Shown: positions 29,634 through 39,185 of the stretch, piece after piece
Numbering within the stretch: position 1 is the stretch's first letter
Layout: each line of letters starts with the position of its first letter
Assembly (NCBI GenBank): GCA_016713535.1
Contig: JADJOY010000004.1
Span: forward strand, 248,001-312,000
Direction: 5' to 3'
DNA from: Deltaproteobacteria bacterium
GTDB lineage: Bacteria > JADJOY01
DNA: 64,000 nucleotides
Translations under genes and position numbers: made by a program
Notes under the pieces: generated by a model
Database searches by the model: none
What the model saw: only the letters and a program-made list of their open reading frames with translations
What the model was told of the DNA's origin: nothing

Positions 29634-29901
29634 AGGGCCGGATCGGCCGGGCGGCGGGCGCCGACCCGTCCAAGTTGTCTCATCGGTGAGTCCGAAACCG
29701 GGTACCTCGGTTAGCGGTGGCTACCAACGGTTGGCCCACCGGCCTCCCCCCTCGCCCGGATTCATTTGAAAAATCTGCTTCGTGCCGTCCGTGCACGATT
29801 GGCGCAGCGCTTGCTTCGCCCTGACGTTGCGAGACAGATCGGCACGGCGCGGCGGACCCCAGCGCGGTGGCGGCCCGATCTGGACGAGGGGGGACGTGGC
29901 C

Positions 29902-30267
29902 ATGAAGCTCACCGGTTGGTTCAAGGGCAGGAGCCAGCGAGAGCGGACGCCGACGCAAGCGACGTCGCGTCTCATCCACAACGTGGCGAGCGGCGACGTC
30001 GATGCGCGCAAGCGCGTGGTCGAGCTGGGCCCTGAAGGGATCCCGGTCCTGCGCGAGCTGCTCGAGCATCAAGACTGCGACGTGCGTCGCTGGACCGTGG
30101 CGACGCTCACCGACCTCGGCCAGCAGGTCGACGCGGCGGCCCAGCTCCTCTCGCTCGCCTTCGAGGACATGGACGCCGGCGTCCGTGAGGGCGCGCTCCA
30201 GGGATTCCTGGCCGCGGCCCATCGCAAGGGCGGGACGAGCTTTACGGGTCGCGCCGACCTTTCCTGA
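29902..30267 (+). CDS. Small HEAT-repeat-like protein
   Basis: A protein of 121 residues starting MKLTGWFKGRSQRERTP. The helical pairs DARKRVVELGPEGIPVLREL and QDCDVRRWTVATLTDLGQQ, then AFEDMDAGVREGALQGFLAA resemble HEAT/armadillo repeats used for protein binding. It has no signal peptide. The ATG follows a GAGGGGGGAC region. Function unknown. The 268-nt gap between the dienelactone hydrolase and this gene shows no recognisable element. Confidence 0.55.
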   Translation: MKLTGWFKGRSQRERTPTQATSRLIHNVASGDVDARKRVVELGPEGIPVLRELLEHQDCDVRRWTVATLTDLGQQVDAAAQLLSLAFEDMDAGVREGALQGFLAAAHRKGGTSFTGRADLS

Positions 30268-30415
30268 CCCCCGGTCTGTCTAGCCTGCCGGTTCCCGCTC
30301 GGTTTCGTCGCGGGGCGAGCGTGAGATAATCCGCCGCCCTTTCGACCGCGACGAGCCCCAGTGCCCCGGACCCCCGCTCCCCTCCACGTTCGTCCGCTGG
30401 CTCGGCGCGGCCCTG

Positions 30416-32598
30416 GTGCTCGCGTCGTGGCTGGCGGGGTCGGCGCGCGCGGCCCAATCGTGCCCGAGCGCCGAGCCCGAGGTCGGCGCGCCGGCGTGCA
30501 GCGGCTCGAGCGATCCACTCGACGAGCTCGAGTGCTGGCTCCAGTCCGAGGAGGAGCGTCACTACGTCACGGCGCCGTCGAAGCGTCGCGAGCGGCTGTT
30601 CCGCTCGCCGACCGCGGTGACGGTGCTCACCGCCAAGGACATCGAGGCTTCGGGCGCCCGCAACCTGGGCGAGCTGCTGCGATCGGTACCCGGGCTCACG
30701 ATGACGGTGCGCAGCCTCGCCGAGACCTACATCGACGACGCGCGCGGCATCGGCACCGGGATCCTCGCGTTCCTGCCGTTCGTCGAGGTGTACCTCGATG
30801 GGCGGCCGCTCCGCGACGAGTCCCTCGGCGGCACGCCGAGCTTCGCGACGTTGCCGGTGGCGCTCGAGGACATCGAGCGCATCGAGGTGGTGCGCGGGCC
30901 CGACACCGCGATCTACGGGTCGGGTGGACTCAACCTGCTGATCGACATCACCACCCGCAGCCCCGCGCAGGCGCAGGGGACGCTCGTGCACCTCACCGGC
31001 GGCGGCCCGACCTCCGTCGCGAGCGGCGTGGCGGTGCAGGGCTTCGAGCTCGGTCCGGTCGCCAACAAGCTCATGGTCAGCTTCGGTTACCAGGGCGAGC
31101 TGGAGCCCGACCTCGAGACCGCCGAGGGCCAGCTCGAGGCGCAGCTCGACGGCGACGGCAACAGCGTCGGCGCGAACCTCTTCAAGAGCTCGTGGCGCGC
31201 CGAGCTGGACCGCGGCTCGGGCGGCCGCTACGAGGCGATCGCCAGCTACGTGACCGGTCAGTACGACGGCTACGTGTTCGTGCCGATCGAGAGCCGCGAC
31301 GTGACCGACGGCAGCGTGCTGGTGCGCCACGAGCGCGACTGGCTGGGTGGAACGAGCGCGGCGCAGGTGTCGTGGGAGGGCTACACCGGCCGCGCGGTGA
31401 ACCAGGCGGCGCTCACCGACCGCGACCCGGTCGATCCGCAGGGACGGCTCTTCACCGCCTCCGACAACGTCTCGACCGAGCTGCGCCACGAGCTCAGTTT
31501 CGACTTCGGCTGCCCGCAGGATCTGCTCGTCGGCGCGGCGTATCGCTGGGCCGAGGGGCGCGGCGAGGTCGTCTCGGGCTCGAGCGACCCGACGATCCAG
31601 ACCCTCGGCGGCTACGTCTCGGACGAGTGCCACCTCGGCAAGACGGTGGCGGTGCGCGGCGGGCTTCGCGCCGAGGGCCTGCACCCCGCCGGCTTCGAGC
31701 TGCTCCCGAGCGCGAGCGTGGTGTGGGAACCGATCGAGGAGCGTCAGAGCTTCCGGCTCAGCATCGCGCGCGGGGTGTCGTTCCCGACCAGCTACGAGCT
31801 GGAGGCTCGCTGCCGCTCACGCCGCTCGGGGTGCCGAACGCCACGCCGCCGTTCGACGCGCCCTTCCTGCGTGACGTGAGTCTCGCCGTGCGCGGCAACC
31901 CGGACGCGCCGCCGCCCGAGCTGTGGGCCGCCGAGCTCGGCTGGCGGGGACGGTTCCTGGAGCCGCGCCTGCAGGCCAGCGCCGAGGTGTACCTCGAGCG
32001 GGTCCGTCACCTGCCCGGCGCGGGCGGCACCATCGACGGCGACGGCGATTCGGACCCGTACACCTTCGGGCTGCCGATCGCCTACGACGGTGGCTACTCG
32101 GTGGCCGGCTTCGAGTACACGCTGACCTGGAACCCGGTGGACTGGCTGGCGTTCGAGGGGACCTACGGCCTCGCGTACCCGTTCGACGATCAGAACCCCG
32201 AGGGCCGCGCCCCCGGTACCGACCTGGCCGACACGATCCGCCGCCACCGCGGCTCGGTCGGCCTCGCCCTCGACTTCCGGAAGGGGGCCACCCCCGCCGC
32301 CTGGTTGCGCGGGTTCTCCCTCGACGTGCTCTACCAGACCAGCTCGGCGGTCTCGAACCCGCTGCCGTCCTCGTTCACGATCTTCGGCCGCTCGATCCCG
32401 CTCGACGCGCTGGTGCCGGGTCTCTCCGACTTCACCGACGTGCCGCAGACCCGCATGCTCAACGCACGGCTCGCCTGGGAGGCGATCCCCTGCAGCCTGG
32501 ACGTGGCCCTGTCGGCGTGGAACCTGCTCGACGAGCCGTTGCCGGCGTACGGTCGCGGCAACCGGATCTTCACGGGTGAGATCACGCTGCGCTACTGA
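30416..32598 (+). CDS. TonB-dependent outer-membrane receptor, one frame break
   Basis: About 727 residues. Plug domain: SPTAVTVLTAKDIEASGARN, LGELLRSVPGL, RIEVVRGPDTAIYGSGGLN. Barrel strands follow to a C-terminal ITLRY ending in an aromatic residue, as outer-membrane barrels do. The frame switches near 31804; one more G restores the path into GSLPLTPLGVPN. From 30416 (GTG) only the end of a signal peptide is encoded; the missing start is probably the GTG at 30361 with another indel, since FVRWLGAALVLASWLAGSARA reads on in this frame. It imports an unknown ligand with TonB energy. Confidence 0.88.
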
Positions 32599-33631
32599 CC
32601 TGCCGCGGCTCGTGCGCTGCGCGCTCACCGTCCTCGGGGTGGCGTGCGCGGTGCTGGCCGGCGGCGGGAGCGCGCTCGCCGCCGGCGCGGCTGGCGCGGG
32701 CGCCGAGCCCTCGCGGCGCGTGATCGCGCTCAAGAGCGGCGCGCTCGCGCTCTACGACGAGGTGCTCGCGGGTGTGGCCGAGCGCCTCGGCGCGGCGCCG
32801 GAGGAGCGCGTGCTTCCCGACGAGAGCGAGGATGTCACCCCGCTCGTCGAGGAGATCCGCGCCGCGAATCCCGCGCTCCTGCTGACGCTCGGTAGCCGCG
32901 CCTCGGAATTCGCTCAGCAGCACTTCGAGGGCACCCCGATCCTCTACGCGATGGTGCTCGACCCGCGCGACCTGCGTGGACCCGGCATTCGCGGCGTGCC
33001 GCAGACCGTGCCGGTCGGCCTCCAGCTCCGCGAGCTGAAGGCGCTGGTGCCGGGCCTGCGCGCGGTCGGGGTGCCGTACAACCCGGCCAACAGCGCGGGC
33101 GCGGTGCGCGAGGCCGAAGAGGCGGCGGCGGCGCTCGGGCTGCACGTCGAGGCCATCCGCGTCGAGTCGAGGTCGGAGGTCGTCGGACGGGTGAGCCGTT
33201 ACCTCGACGACGTGCAGGCGTTGTGGCTGCCGCTCGACTCGACCCTCATCAACCGCCAGGTCCTGCCGGCCCTGGCGAGCCTGGCGCGGCGCTCCAAGGT
33301 CGCGCTGATGGTGCACAGCGCGGAGATCGTCCGCGACGGCGTGCTGGTGGCGCTCGACCTGCGGACGCGCGACACCGGGCGGGCGCTGGGTGAGCTGGCC
33401 GCGCGCTTCCTCGCCGGCGAGCCGATCGCGCGGCTCCCCGCTCCGGATGTCGATCCCCGGGTGGTGATCGACGCCGCCGTCGCGCGCGAGCTCGGCATCC
33501 CCGACGAGCGGCTACGTGCCCTCGAGGAGCGATACAAGTGCGCGCCCGGTCGCGCTGGAGCGCGCTCCGGCTGCGCGAGAAGCTCTATCTCGCGATCCTT
33601 CCGGTGGTGCTCGCGAGCCTCGCGCTCATGA
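32576..33631 (+). CDS. Periplasmic binding protein of the ABC_sub_bind type (PF04392-like)
   Basis: About 351 residues with a signal peptide (LVRCALTVLGVACAVLAGGG) and a two-lobe binding fold. Landmarks are LGSRASEFAQQHFEGTPILY, GLRAVGVPYNPANSAG, VQALWLPLDSTLINRQVLP and VALMVHSAEIVRDGVLVAL. No ABC permease or ATPase is adjacent, so it likely serves ligand sensing. Its start overlaps the receptor by 23 nt. Its 3' end overlaps the kinase by 94 nt, far more than the other joins; homology fades near RLRALEERYK, so a missed stop is possible. Confidence 0.75.
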   Translation: MRSRCATDLPRLVRCALTVLGVACAVLAGGGSALAAGAAGAGAEPSRRVIALKSGALALYDEVLAGVAERLGAAPEERVLPDESEDVTPLVEEIRAANPALLLTLGSRASEFAQQHFEGTPILYAMVLDPRDLRGPGIRGVPQTVPVGLQLRELKALVPGLRAVGVPYNPANSAGAVREAEEAAAALGLHVEAIRVESRSEVVGRVSRYLDDVQALWLPLDSTLINRQVLPALASLARRSKVALMVHSAEIVRDGVLVALDLRTRDTGRALGELAARFLAGEPIARLPAPDVDPRVVIDAAVARELGIPDERLRALEERYKCAPGRAGARSGCARSSISRSFRWCSRASRS

Positions 33632-35934
33632 GCCAGTGCACCGCCGATCGCGAGGCCGTGTTGCGCCAGCAGAGCGAGGCGTCGCTGGTGCTGGTGCAGA
33701 TGCTCGACGGCATCGAGAAGCTCCTCGACGATCCGTCCCGCGACCTGCTCACGCTGTCGCGCGCAGCGGACTTCCACGACGCGATCTTCTGGGAGCGCAG
33801 CCACCTCGAGGCCGAGGCCACCGAGCGCTCCGGCGATCTGCGGCGCTTCCTCGCCGGCTTCCGCGCCAAGGCGCCGCAGTACCGCTCGCTCGCGTACCTC
33901 ACCGCGCGGCGCGCGAGCGAGGACACACCCTGGTCGGTGACGGTGCTCGAGTGCGTGCCCGCGCCACCGTGTGCCGGCGGTGGATCCTTCGCCGAAGGCC
34001 TGCTCGCGACCGGGCGCGCGCTGCTCGCCGACCCACGCACGTCCGAGATCGGCCCGTTCTTGCCCGACGAGCGGCCCGCGGTGTCGGTGCGCTACGCGAC
34101 GGTGGTCGAGGAGCGCGAGGGCGAGGGACTTCGGGGCGAGATCGGGGTGCTGGTCGTCGACCTGGATCTCGACGCCATCGCGCGCGAGATGGACCGGGCG
34201 AGCCGCGACTCGGGAGCCGCGGTGACGCTGCGAGACCGTGACGGCGTGCCGCTCAGGGCGCTCGAGCCGGCGCCGGCGTCCGCGCCGGTGTCGGCCGAGC
34301 GCATCTCCGCGAGCTCCGTCGCCCTCGATCCGATCCGCCCGGGCTCACCGGTCCACGTCGGCTACGCGAGCGGGCGGGTCCTCGGCGCGACGATCCCGCG
34401 CTTCGCGCCGACCCGTGTCCGCGCGCTCGGCTGGTCGCTCTCGCTCGCGCTCCCGCCCCGCCGCGCGCACCTGCCGGTGCTGCTCTTCCCGGGTGAGATC
34501 TACCTGCTGACCGGGGCGCTCGCGATCGTGGTGAGCGCCGTGTGCCTGTGGGGGCTCGGCTGGGCCACCCGCCCACTCCGGGATCTCGCCGCGGCGATGG
34601 GTCGCACCGGCGAGGGAGACCTGCGCACCGAGGTCGACGAAGGCGCCGACGACGAGATCGGGCGCCTGGCGCGGTCGTTCAACCACATGGTGCGCGCGCT
34701 GCGCGAGAGCCGCGCCGAGCTCGCGTCCCAGCTCGAGGAGTCGCTGCGTCTCAAGACCACGCTCGAGAACGTCATCGACAGCACCCCGTCCGCGGTGGTG
34801 GTGGTCGATCGCCACGGCCACGTGCTGCAGTGGAACGAGGCGGCCGAGCGCCAGACCGGCCGCAAGCGTGCCGCCGTCCTCGGCACGTCGCTCTTCACCG
34901 AGGTGGCGGAGCTGGCGCGCTACCGGGCGTCCTTCGAGCGGGTGCTGCACGAGGGCGTGCCGATCCAGGGCGCGCGCGAGCCTTACACGATTCCCGGTGG
35001 CGAGACCGGCATCCGGAGGCTCTCGCTCTTCCCGGTGATGAGCGCCACCGGGGAGGTGAGCGGCGTCGTGCTGTCGAGCGAGGACGTGACCCAGGAAGAG
35101 CGCATCGAGCGCATGATGGTCCATGCCGAGAAGATGGCGATGATCGGCCGGCTCGCCGCGAACATGGCGCACGAGATCAAGAACCCGCTCGCGGGCATCC
35201 TGTGGAACCTCCACAACCTCGAGCGCCGCCTCCATCCCGCCTCGCCGGTCGCCCACGGGCGCATGCTCGAGGCGGGCCTCGGGCCGGAGGCGATCGAGCG
35301 CTTCGCGCGTTTCCTCGACGCGCAGAAGATCCCCCACTACGTGGCGGTCATCCGCGAGTGCGGGCTGCGCGCCGACGGCATCGTCAAGACGCTCGGTGAC
35401 TTCTCCGCGCGCGGGGAGAAGCAGGTCGAGGCCGACCCACGGACCCTGATCGAGAGCACGCTGATGCTGGCGCGCGCCGCCTTCGACCTCGAGAAGCGCA
35501 ACGACTTCCGCGACATCGACCTCGCGGTCGAGGTCGACGGCGAGATCCCGAGGATCCACTGCAACGTCCAGCGCATCGAGCAGGTGCTCCTCAACCTGGT
35601 GAACAACGCGGCACAGGCGCTCTTCAACCGGCGCCAGGACGAGCCGTCGTTCGCGCCCCGTATCACGTTCCGGGTCCGCGGCGACGACGAGCACGCGCGC
35701 ATCGAGGTCGAGGACAACGGCTCGGGGATCTCGCCCGAGGCGCGCGAGCACATCTTCGAGCCCTTCTTCACCACCAAGGAGGTGGGCGAGGGTACCGGCC
35801 TCGGGCTCTCGATCAGCTACCTGATCGTGACCGAGGGCCACGGTGGGCGAATGTGGGTGGAGGACGGAGCGAGCGGCGGCGCGCGCTTCGTCATCGAGCT
35901 GCCGGTGCGGCACGCGGTCGAGGGAGCGGCATGA
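33538..35934 (+). CDS. Membrane-bound sensor histidine kinase with HAMP and PAS domains
   Basis: A protein of 798 residues. TM1 about residues 18-36, a large periplasmic sensor region to about 320, TM2 about 321-343, HAMP about 344-398, PAS about 410-515. The HisKA phospho-acceptor His545 is in NMAHEIKNPLAGIL, and the ATPase domain has LLNLVNNAAQALF, EDNGSGISPEA and FFTTKEVGEGTGLGLSISY. GAGGAG precedes the GTG start by about 8 nt. Its stop overlaps the next gene as ATGA. It probably reads the binding protein or receptor state from the periplasm. Confidence 0.93.
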   Translation: MRARSRWSALRLREKLYLAILPVVLASLALMSQCTADREAVLRQQSEASLVLVQMLDGIEKLLDDPSRDLLTLSRAADFHDAIFWERSHLEAEATERSGDLRRFLAGFRAKAPQYRSLAYLTARRASEDTPWSVTVLECVPAPPCAGGGSFAEGLLATGRALLADPRTSEIGPFLPDERPAVSVRYATVVEEREGEGLRGEIGVLVVDLDLDAIAREMDRASRDSGAAVTLRDRDGVPLRALEPAPASAPVSAERISASSVALDPIRPGSPVHVGYASGRVLGATIPRFAPTRVRALGWSLSLALPPRRAHLPVLLFPGEIYLLTGALAIVVSAVCLWGLGWATRPLRDLAAAMGRTGEGDLRTEVDEGADDEIGRLARSFNHMVRALRESRAELASQLEESLRLKTTLENVIDSTPSAVVVVDRHGHVLQWNEAAERQTGRKRAAVLGTSLFTEVAELARYRASFERVLHEGVPIQGAREPYTIPGGETGIRRLSLFPVMSATGEVSGVVLSSEDVTQEERIERMMVHAEKMAMIGRLAANMAHEIKNPLAGILWNLHNLERRLHPASPVAHGRMLEAGLGPEAIERFARFLDAQKIPHYVAVIRECGLRADGIVKTLGDFSARGEKQVEADPRTLIESTLMLARAAFDLEKRNDFRDIDLAVEVDGEIPRIHCNVQRIEQVLLNLVNNAAQALFNRRQDEPSFAPRITFRVRGDDEHARIEVEDNGSGISPEAREHIFEPFFTTKEVGEGTGLGLSISYLIVTEGHGGRMWVEDGASGGARFVIELPVRHAVEGAA

Positions 35935-36317
35935 GCGAAGGCGCGAGGATCCTGGTGGTCGACGACGAGCGAGCGGTGCGCGAGGCGGTGGTCGACTTCC
36001 TCGAGGACGAGGGGTACGGGGTGGCGTCGGCGGCGTGTGGCGCCGACGCGCTCGAGCTCGCGCGCGCCGAGCGTTTCGCGCTCTGCATCCTCGACCTGCG
36101 CATGCCCGGGATGAGCGGCACCGAGCTCGCGCTCGAGCTGCGCGCGCTCGCGCCCTCGACCCCGCTCCTGATCATCACGGGCTCACCCGACTTCGTGCCG
36201 GGCAAGTCGCTGCGCGCGGTCGGCATCGGCGCGGACGACACGCTCGTCAAGCCCTACGAGCTCGCGACCCTCGCCGAGAAGGTCAGGCATCGGCTGGGCG
36301 GCGAGGGCGCCTCGTGA
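35931..36317 (+). CDS. Single-domain response regulator (receiver only)
   Basis: A 128-residue CheY-like receiver with acidic pair VVDDERAV, phospho-acceptor Asp55 in ILDLRMPGMSG, Thr in LLIITGSP and Lys in LVKPYEL. No output domain, so it may act as a phosphate shuttle or allosteric partner between the two kinases. Translational coupling on both sides: ATGA with the upstream kinase and GTGA with the downstream one. Confidence 0.92.
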   Translation: MSEGARILVVDDERAVREAVVDFLEDEGYGVASAACGADALELARAERFALCILDLRMPGMSGTELALELRALAPSTPLLIITGSPDFVPGKSLRAVGIGADDTLVKPYELATLAEKVRHRLGGEGAS

Positions 36318-37633
36318 GCCGCGCCGCGGTGCTGGTCGTCGAGGACGAGGCGGCCAATCGCGACGCGCTCGTCGACTACCTGGAGGACGAGGGCTTCGAG
36401 CCGCTCGCCGCCACCGACGGCGTCGAAGCGCTCGCCCTGCTCTCGGCGCGCGCGGTGGACGTGGTCATCACGGACCTCAAGATGCCGCGCATGCCGGGGC
36501 TCGAGTTCCTGGAGCAGGTGCGCGCTCGCTGGCCCGAGGTGCCGTGCATCATCGTCTCGGGGCAGGGCACGATGTCCGACCTGATCTCCGCGGTGCGGCT
36601 CGGCGCCTACGACTTCATCGAGAAGCCGCTGGTACCGCTCGACCGGGTGGCGATCGCGCTGCGGCGCGCCCTCGACCACGGGCGCCTGCGCCGCGACAAC
36701 CGCGCGACCCTCGCCGAGCTCGAGCGCCGCAACGCGAGCCTCGCCGAGAGCAACGCGGCGCTGGCGCGCGCCAAGGCCGAGCTCGAGGAGGCCCAGCACC
36801 AGCTCGTGCACGCCGGCAAGATGGCGGCGCTCGGCGAGATGGTCGCGGGCGTCGCCCACGAGATCAACAACCCGATGGGGTTCGTGTATTCGAACGTGCG
36901 CGTCCTCGGCGAGGCCCTCGAGTCGCTCGAGCAGCTCGCCCGCGCGCAGGCACAGCTCAACCGCGACGCCGGCGCGCGCGCCGAGACCGTCGCCGAGATC
37001 GACCGCCACGCCCGCCGCATCGAGCGGCTGCTCGAGGGCTGCCGGGTCGGCACCGAGCGCACCCGCGAGATCATCGAGCGGCTCCGGCGCTTCGCCCGGC
37101 CCGGCGAGGCGACGCTCCACACCATCGATCTGGTGGAGAATCTCGAAGCGGCGGTTACCTTCGTGAGCCACCGGATCGGCGAGGAGATCCAGGTCCACCG
37201 CGACTACCAGGCGGTGCCGCGCGTGCTGGGACGCGGAGGCGAGATCAACCAGGTGTTCGTGAACCTCCTCGCCAACGCGCTCGACGCCGTGGGAGACCGT
37301 GGCCACCTCTGGCTCGCCACCCGCGAGCGCGCCGAGGCCCCGCCGGGAGTTGCCCGCGAGGTGCCCGGACCGTGGGTGGAGGCGGTGATCCGCGACAGCG
37401 GTCGCGGCTTTCCGGCGGACGCCGCGGCGCGGCTCTTCGAGCCGTTCTACACCACCAAGCCGCCGGGGCAGGGCACCGGGCTCGGCCTCTCGGTCAGCTA
37501 CGGCATCGTGCGCTACCACGGCGGCGTCATCGAAGCACGCAACCACCCCGACGGCGGCGCCGAGTTCCGCGTGGTGCTGCCGCTGATCGCCGCCCCCAAT
37601 CGAGGAAAGCCCCGTGCCGAACCCGCCGCGTAG
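36314..37633 (+). CDS. Soluble histidine kinase with N-terminal receiver domain
   Basis: A protein of 439 residues with no membrane segment. Receiver domain (residues about 5-120) with Asp54 in VVITDLKMPRMPG, coiled coil about 125-170 (ELERRNASLAESNAALARAK), HisKA with His182 in VAHEINNPMGFVYSN, and the ATPase domain with FVNLLANALDAVGD and FYTTKPPGQGTGLGLSVSY. The order REC-then-kinase means phosphorylation of Asp54 likely controls its kinase activity. It begins at the GTG overlapping the receiver gene and overlaps the activator gene by 20 nt. Confidence 0.92.
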   Translation: MSRAAVLVVEDEAANRDALVDYLEDEGFEPLAATDGVEALALLSARAVDVVITDLKMPRMPGLEFLEQVRARWPEVPCIIVSGQGTMSDLISAVRLGAYDFIEKPLVPLDRVAIALRRALDHGRLRRDNRATLAELERRNASLAESNAALARAKAELEEAQHQLVHAGKMAALGEMVAGVAHEINNPMGFVYSNVRVLGEALESLEQLARAQAQLNRDAGARAETVAEIDRHARRIERLLEGCRVGTERTREIIERLRRFARPGEATLHTIDLVENLEAAVTFVSHRIGEEIQVHRDYQAVPRVLGRGGEINQVFVNLLANALDAVGDRGHLWLATRERAEAPPGVAREVPGPWVEAVIRDSGRGFPADAAARLFEPFYTTKPPGQGTGLGLSVSYGIVRYHGGVIEARNHPDGGAEFRVVLPLIAAPNRGKPRAEPAA

Positions 37634-39185
37634 CTCGATCCTGATCGTCGACGACGAGGTGCTCGGGCTCGACGCCCTCGAGCTCGCCCTCGAGCAGAGC
37701 TACGTCGTTCACCGCGCCGCGAGCGGCGTCATGGCGCTCGAGGTCCTCGCCCGGGAGCCGATCGAGCTGGTGATCGCCGACCAGCGCATGCCCGGCATGA
37801 CCGGGGTCGAGCTGCTCGGCCGAATCGACGCCGAGCATCCCGACACGATGCGCATCCTGCTCACCGGCTACTCGGACATGGGCGCGGTGGTCGCGGCCAT
37901 CAACGAGGGCCACATCTACTACTACCTGACCAAGCCGTGGGATCCGTTCGACCTGCGCCAGCGCGTCGAGCGCGCCCTCGACCACCGCCGCACCACCCTC
38001 GAGAACCGCCGCCTCGCGGCCGAGCTCGGGGAGGCGAACCGCAAGCTCTCGGAAGCGTACGAGCGGGTCAAGGTCGAGAACCGGCAGCTCAAGAGCGAGG
38101 TCCGCGAGCGCTGGCGGCTCGAGGAGTTCGTGGGCAAGAGCCCACGGGTGAAGCGCGCCCTCGACCGCGCCACGCGGGTGGCCGAGTGGGATGCCACCTC
38201 GGTGCTCCTCACCGGCGAGCCGGGGACCGGCAAGGAGCTGGTGGCGCGGCTGGTCCACGACGCGAGCCCGCGCGCCGACGGGCGCTTCGTCGCGGTCAAC
38301 TGCGCCGAGTTCCCCGAGAACCTCCTCGAGAGTGCCCTCTTCGGCTATCGCAAGGGCGCCTTCACCGGCGCCCAGAGCGACCGCCGCGGGCTCTTCGAGG
38401 AGGCGAACGGCGGGACGCTCTTTCTCGACGAGGTCGGCGACATGAGCGCCGCGATGCAGGTGAAGTTGCTGCGCGCCCTCCAGGAGCGCCGCATCCGCCC
38501 GGTCGGCGCCAACGACGAGATCCCCGTCGACGTGCGCATCATCACCGCCACCAACCGCGACTTGACCGCCGAGGTCGAGGCGGGGCGCTTCCGGCGGGAC
38601 CTCTACTTCCGCATCCACGTCTTCCCGATCGAGCTGCCGGCGCTACGTGATCGGCGCGAGGACATCCCGCTCCTCGTCGACCACCTCCTCGACCGGATCG
38701 CCAAGAAGCGCCGCAAGAAACGCTGCGAGATCTCACCCGAGGCGCTCGCGGCGCTCGGCGGCTACGCGTTCCCCGGCAACGTCCGCGAGCTCGAGAACAC
38801 CCTCGAGCACGCGTGCGTGCTGGCGGGCGCGGGCGGCACCATCGACCTCGAGCACCTCGAGGAGCACGTCCTCGCGCACGCCGAGGGTCTGTTCGAGGGG
38901 GCACTCGCGGTGCCGGCCGGCCAGGCCCTGGCGGCACGCGGCGTGCGCGCCGAGGCCCACGACGAGCTCGACCGCGCGATGATCGAGAGCGAGCTCGAGC
39001 GCCAGGGCGGCAACGTCACCCGCACCGCCGCGGCACTCGCCCTCAGCCGCGTCGGCCTGCAGAAGAAGATGCGCCGGCTCGCGATCACCAACCGCTGGGG
39101 CAAGGGCGGGGAAGGGCTGAGCGGCGGCCTCGTCGGCGCCGCGCCCCTCACCCCAGCGTCTCGGGCGGCACGATCGGCGCGATGA
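37614..39185 (+). CDS. NtrC-family sigma54-dependent response regulator
   Basis: A protein of 523 residues. Receiver with Asp56 in VIADQRMPGMTG and Lys in YYLTKPWDP; coiled linker; AAA+ domain with Walker A GEPGTGKE (about residue 201), the GAFTGA loop that contacts sigma54 (about 248-253), Walker B GGTLFLDEVGD; C-terminal Fis-type helix-turn-helix NVTRTAAALALSRVGLQKKM. It activates sigma54 promoters when phosphorylated. No -24/-12 promoter was recognised within the window, so targets are probably elsewhere. The last residues overlap the convergent DUF1015 gene by 38 nt. Confidence 0.94.
   Translation: MPNPPRSSILIVDDEVLGLDALELALEQSYVVHRAASGVMALEVLAREPIELVIADQRMPGMTGVELLGRIDAEHPDTMRILLTGYSDMGAVVAAINEGHIYYYLTKPWDPFDLRQRVERALDHRRTTLENRRLAAELGEANRKLSEAYERVKVENRQLKSEVRERWRLEEFVGKSPRVKRALDRATRVAEWDATSVLLTGEPGTGKELVARLVHDASPRADGRFVAVNCAEFPENLLESALFGYRKGAFTGAQSDRRGLFEEANGGTLFLDEVGDMSAAMQVKLLRALQERRIRPVGANDEIPVDVRIITATNRDLTAEVEAGRFRRDLYFRIHVFPIELPALRDRREDIPLLVDHLLDRIAKKRRKKRCEISPEALAALGGYAFPGNVRELENTLEHACVLAGAGGTIDLEHLEEHVLAHAEGLFEGALAVPAGQALAARGVRAEAHDELDRAMIESELERQGGNVTRTAAALALSRVGLQKKMRRLAITNRWGKGGEGLSGGLVGAAPLTPASRAARSAR

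Noticed and set aside
37614-39185. Local sigma54 promoters as targets of the NtrC-like regulator
   Set aside because: TGGCAC occurrences (for example near 27737 and 59738) lack a correctly spaced TTGC element.
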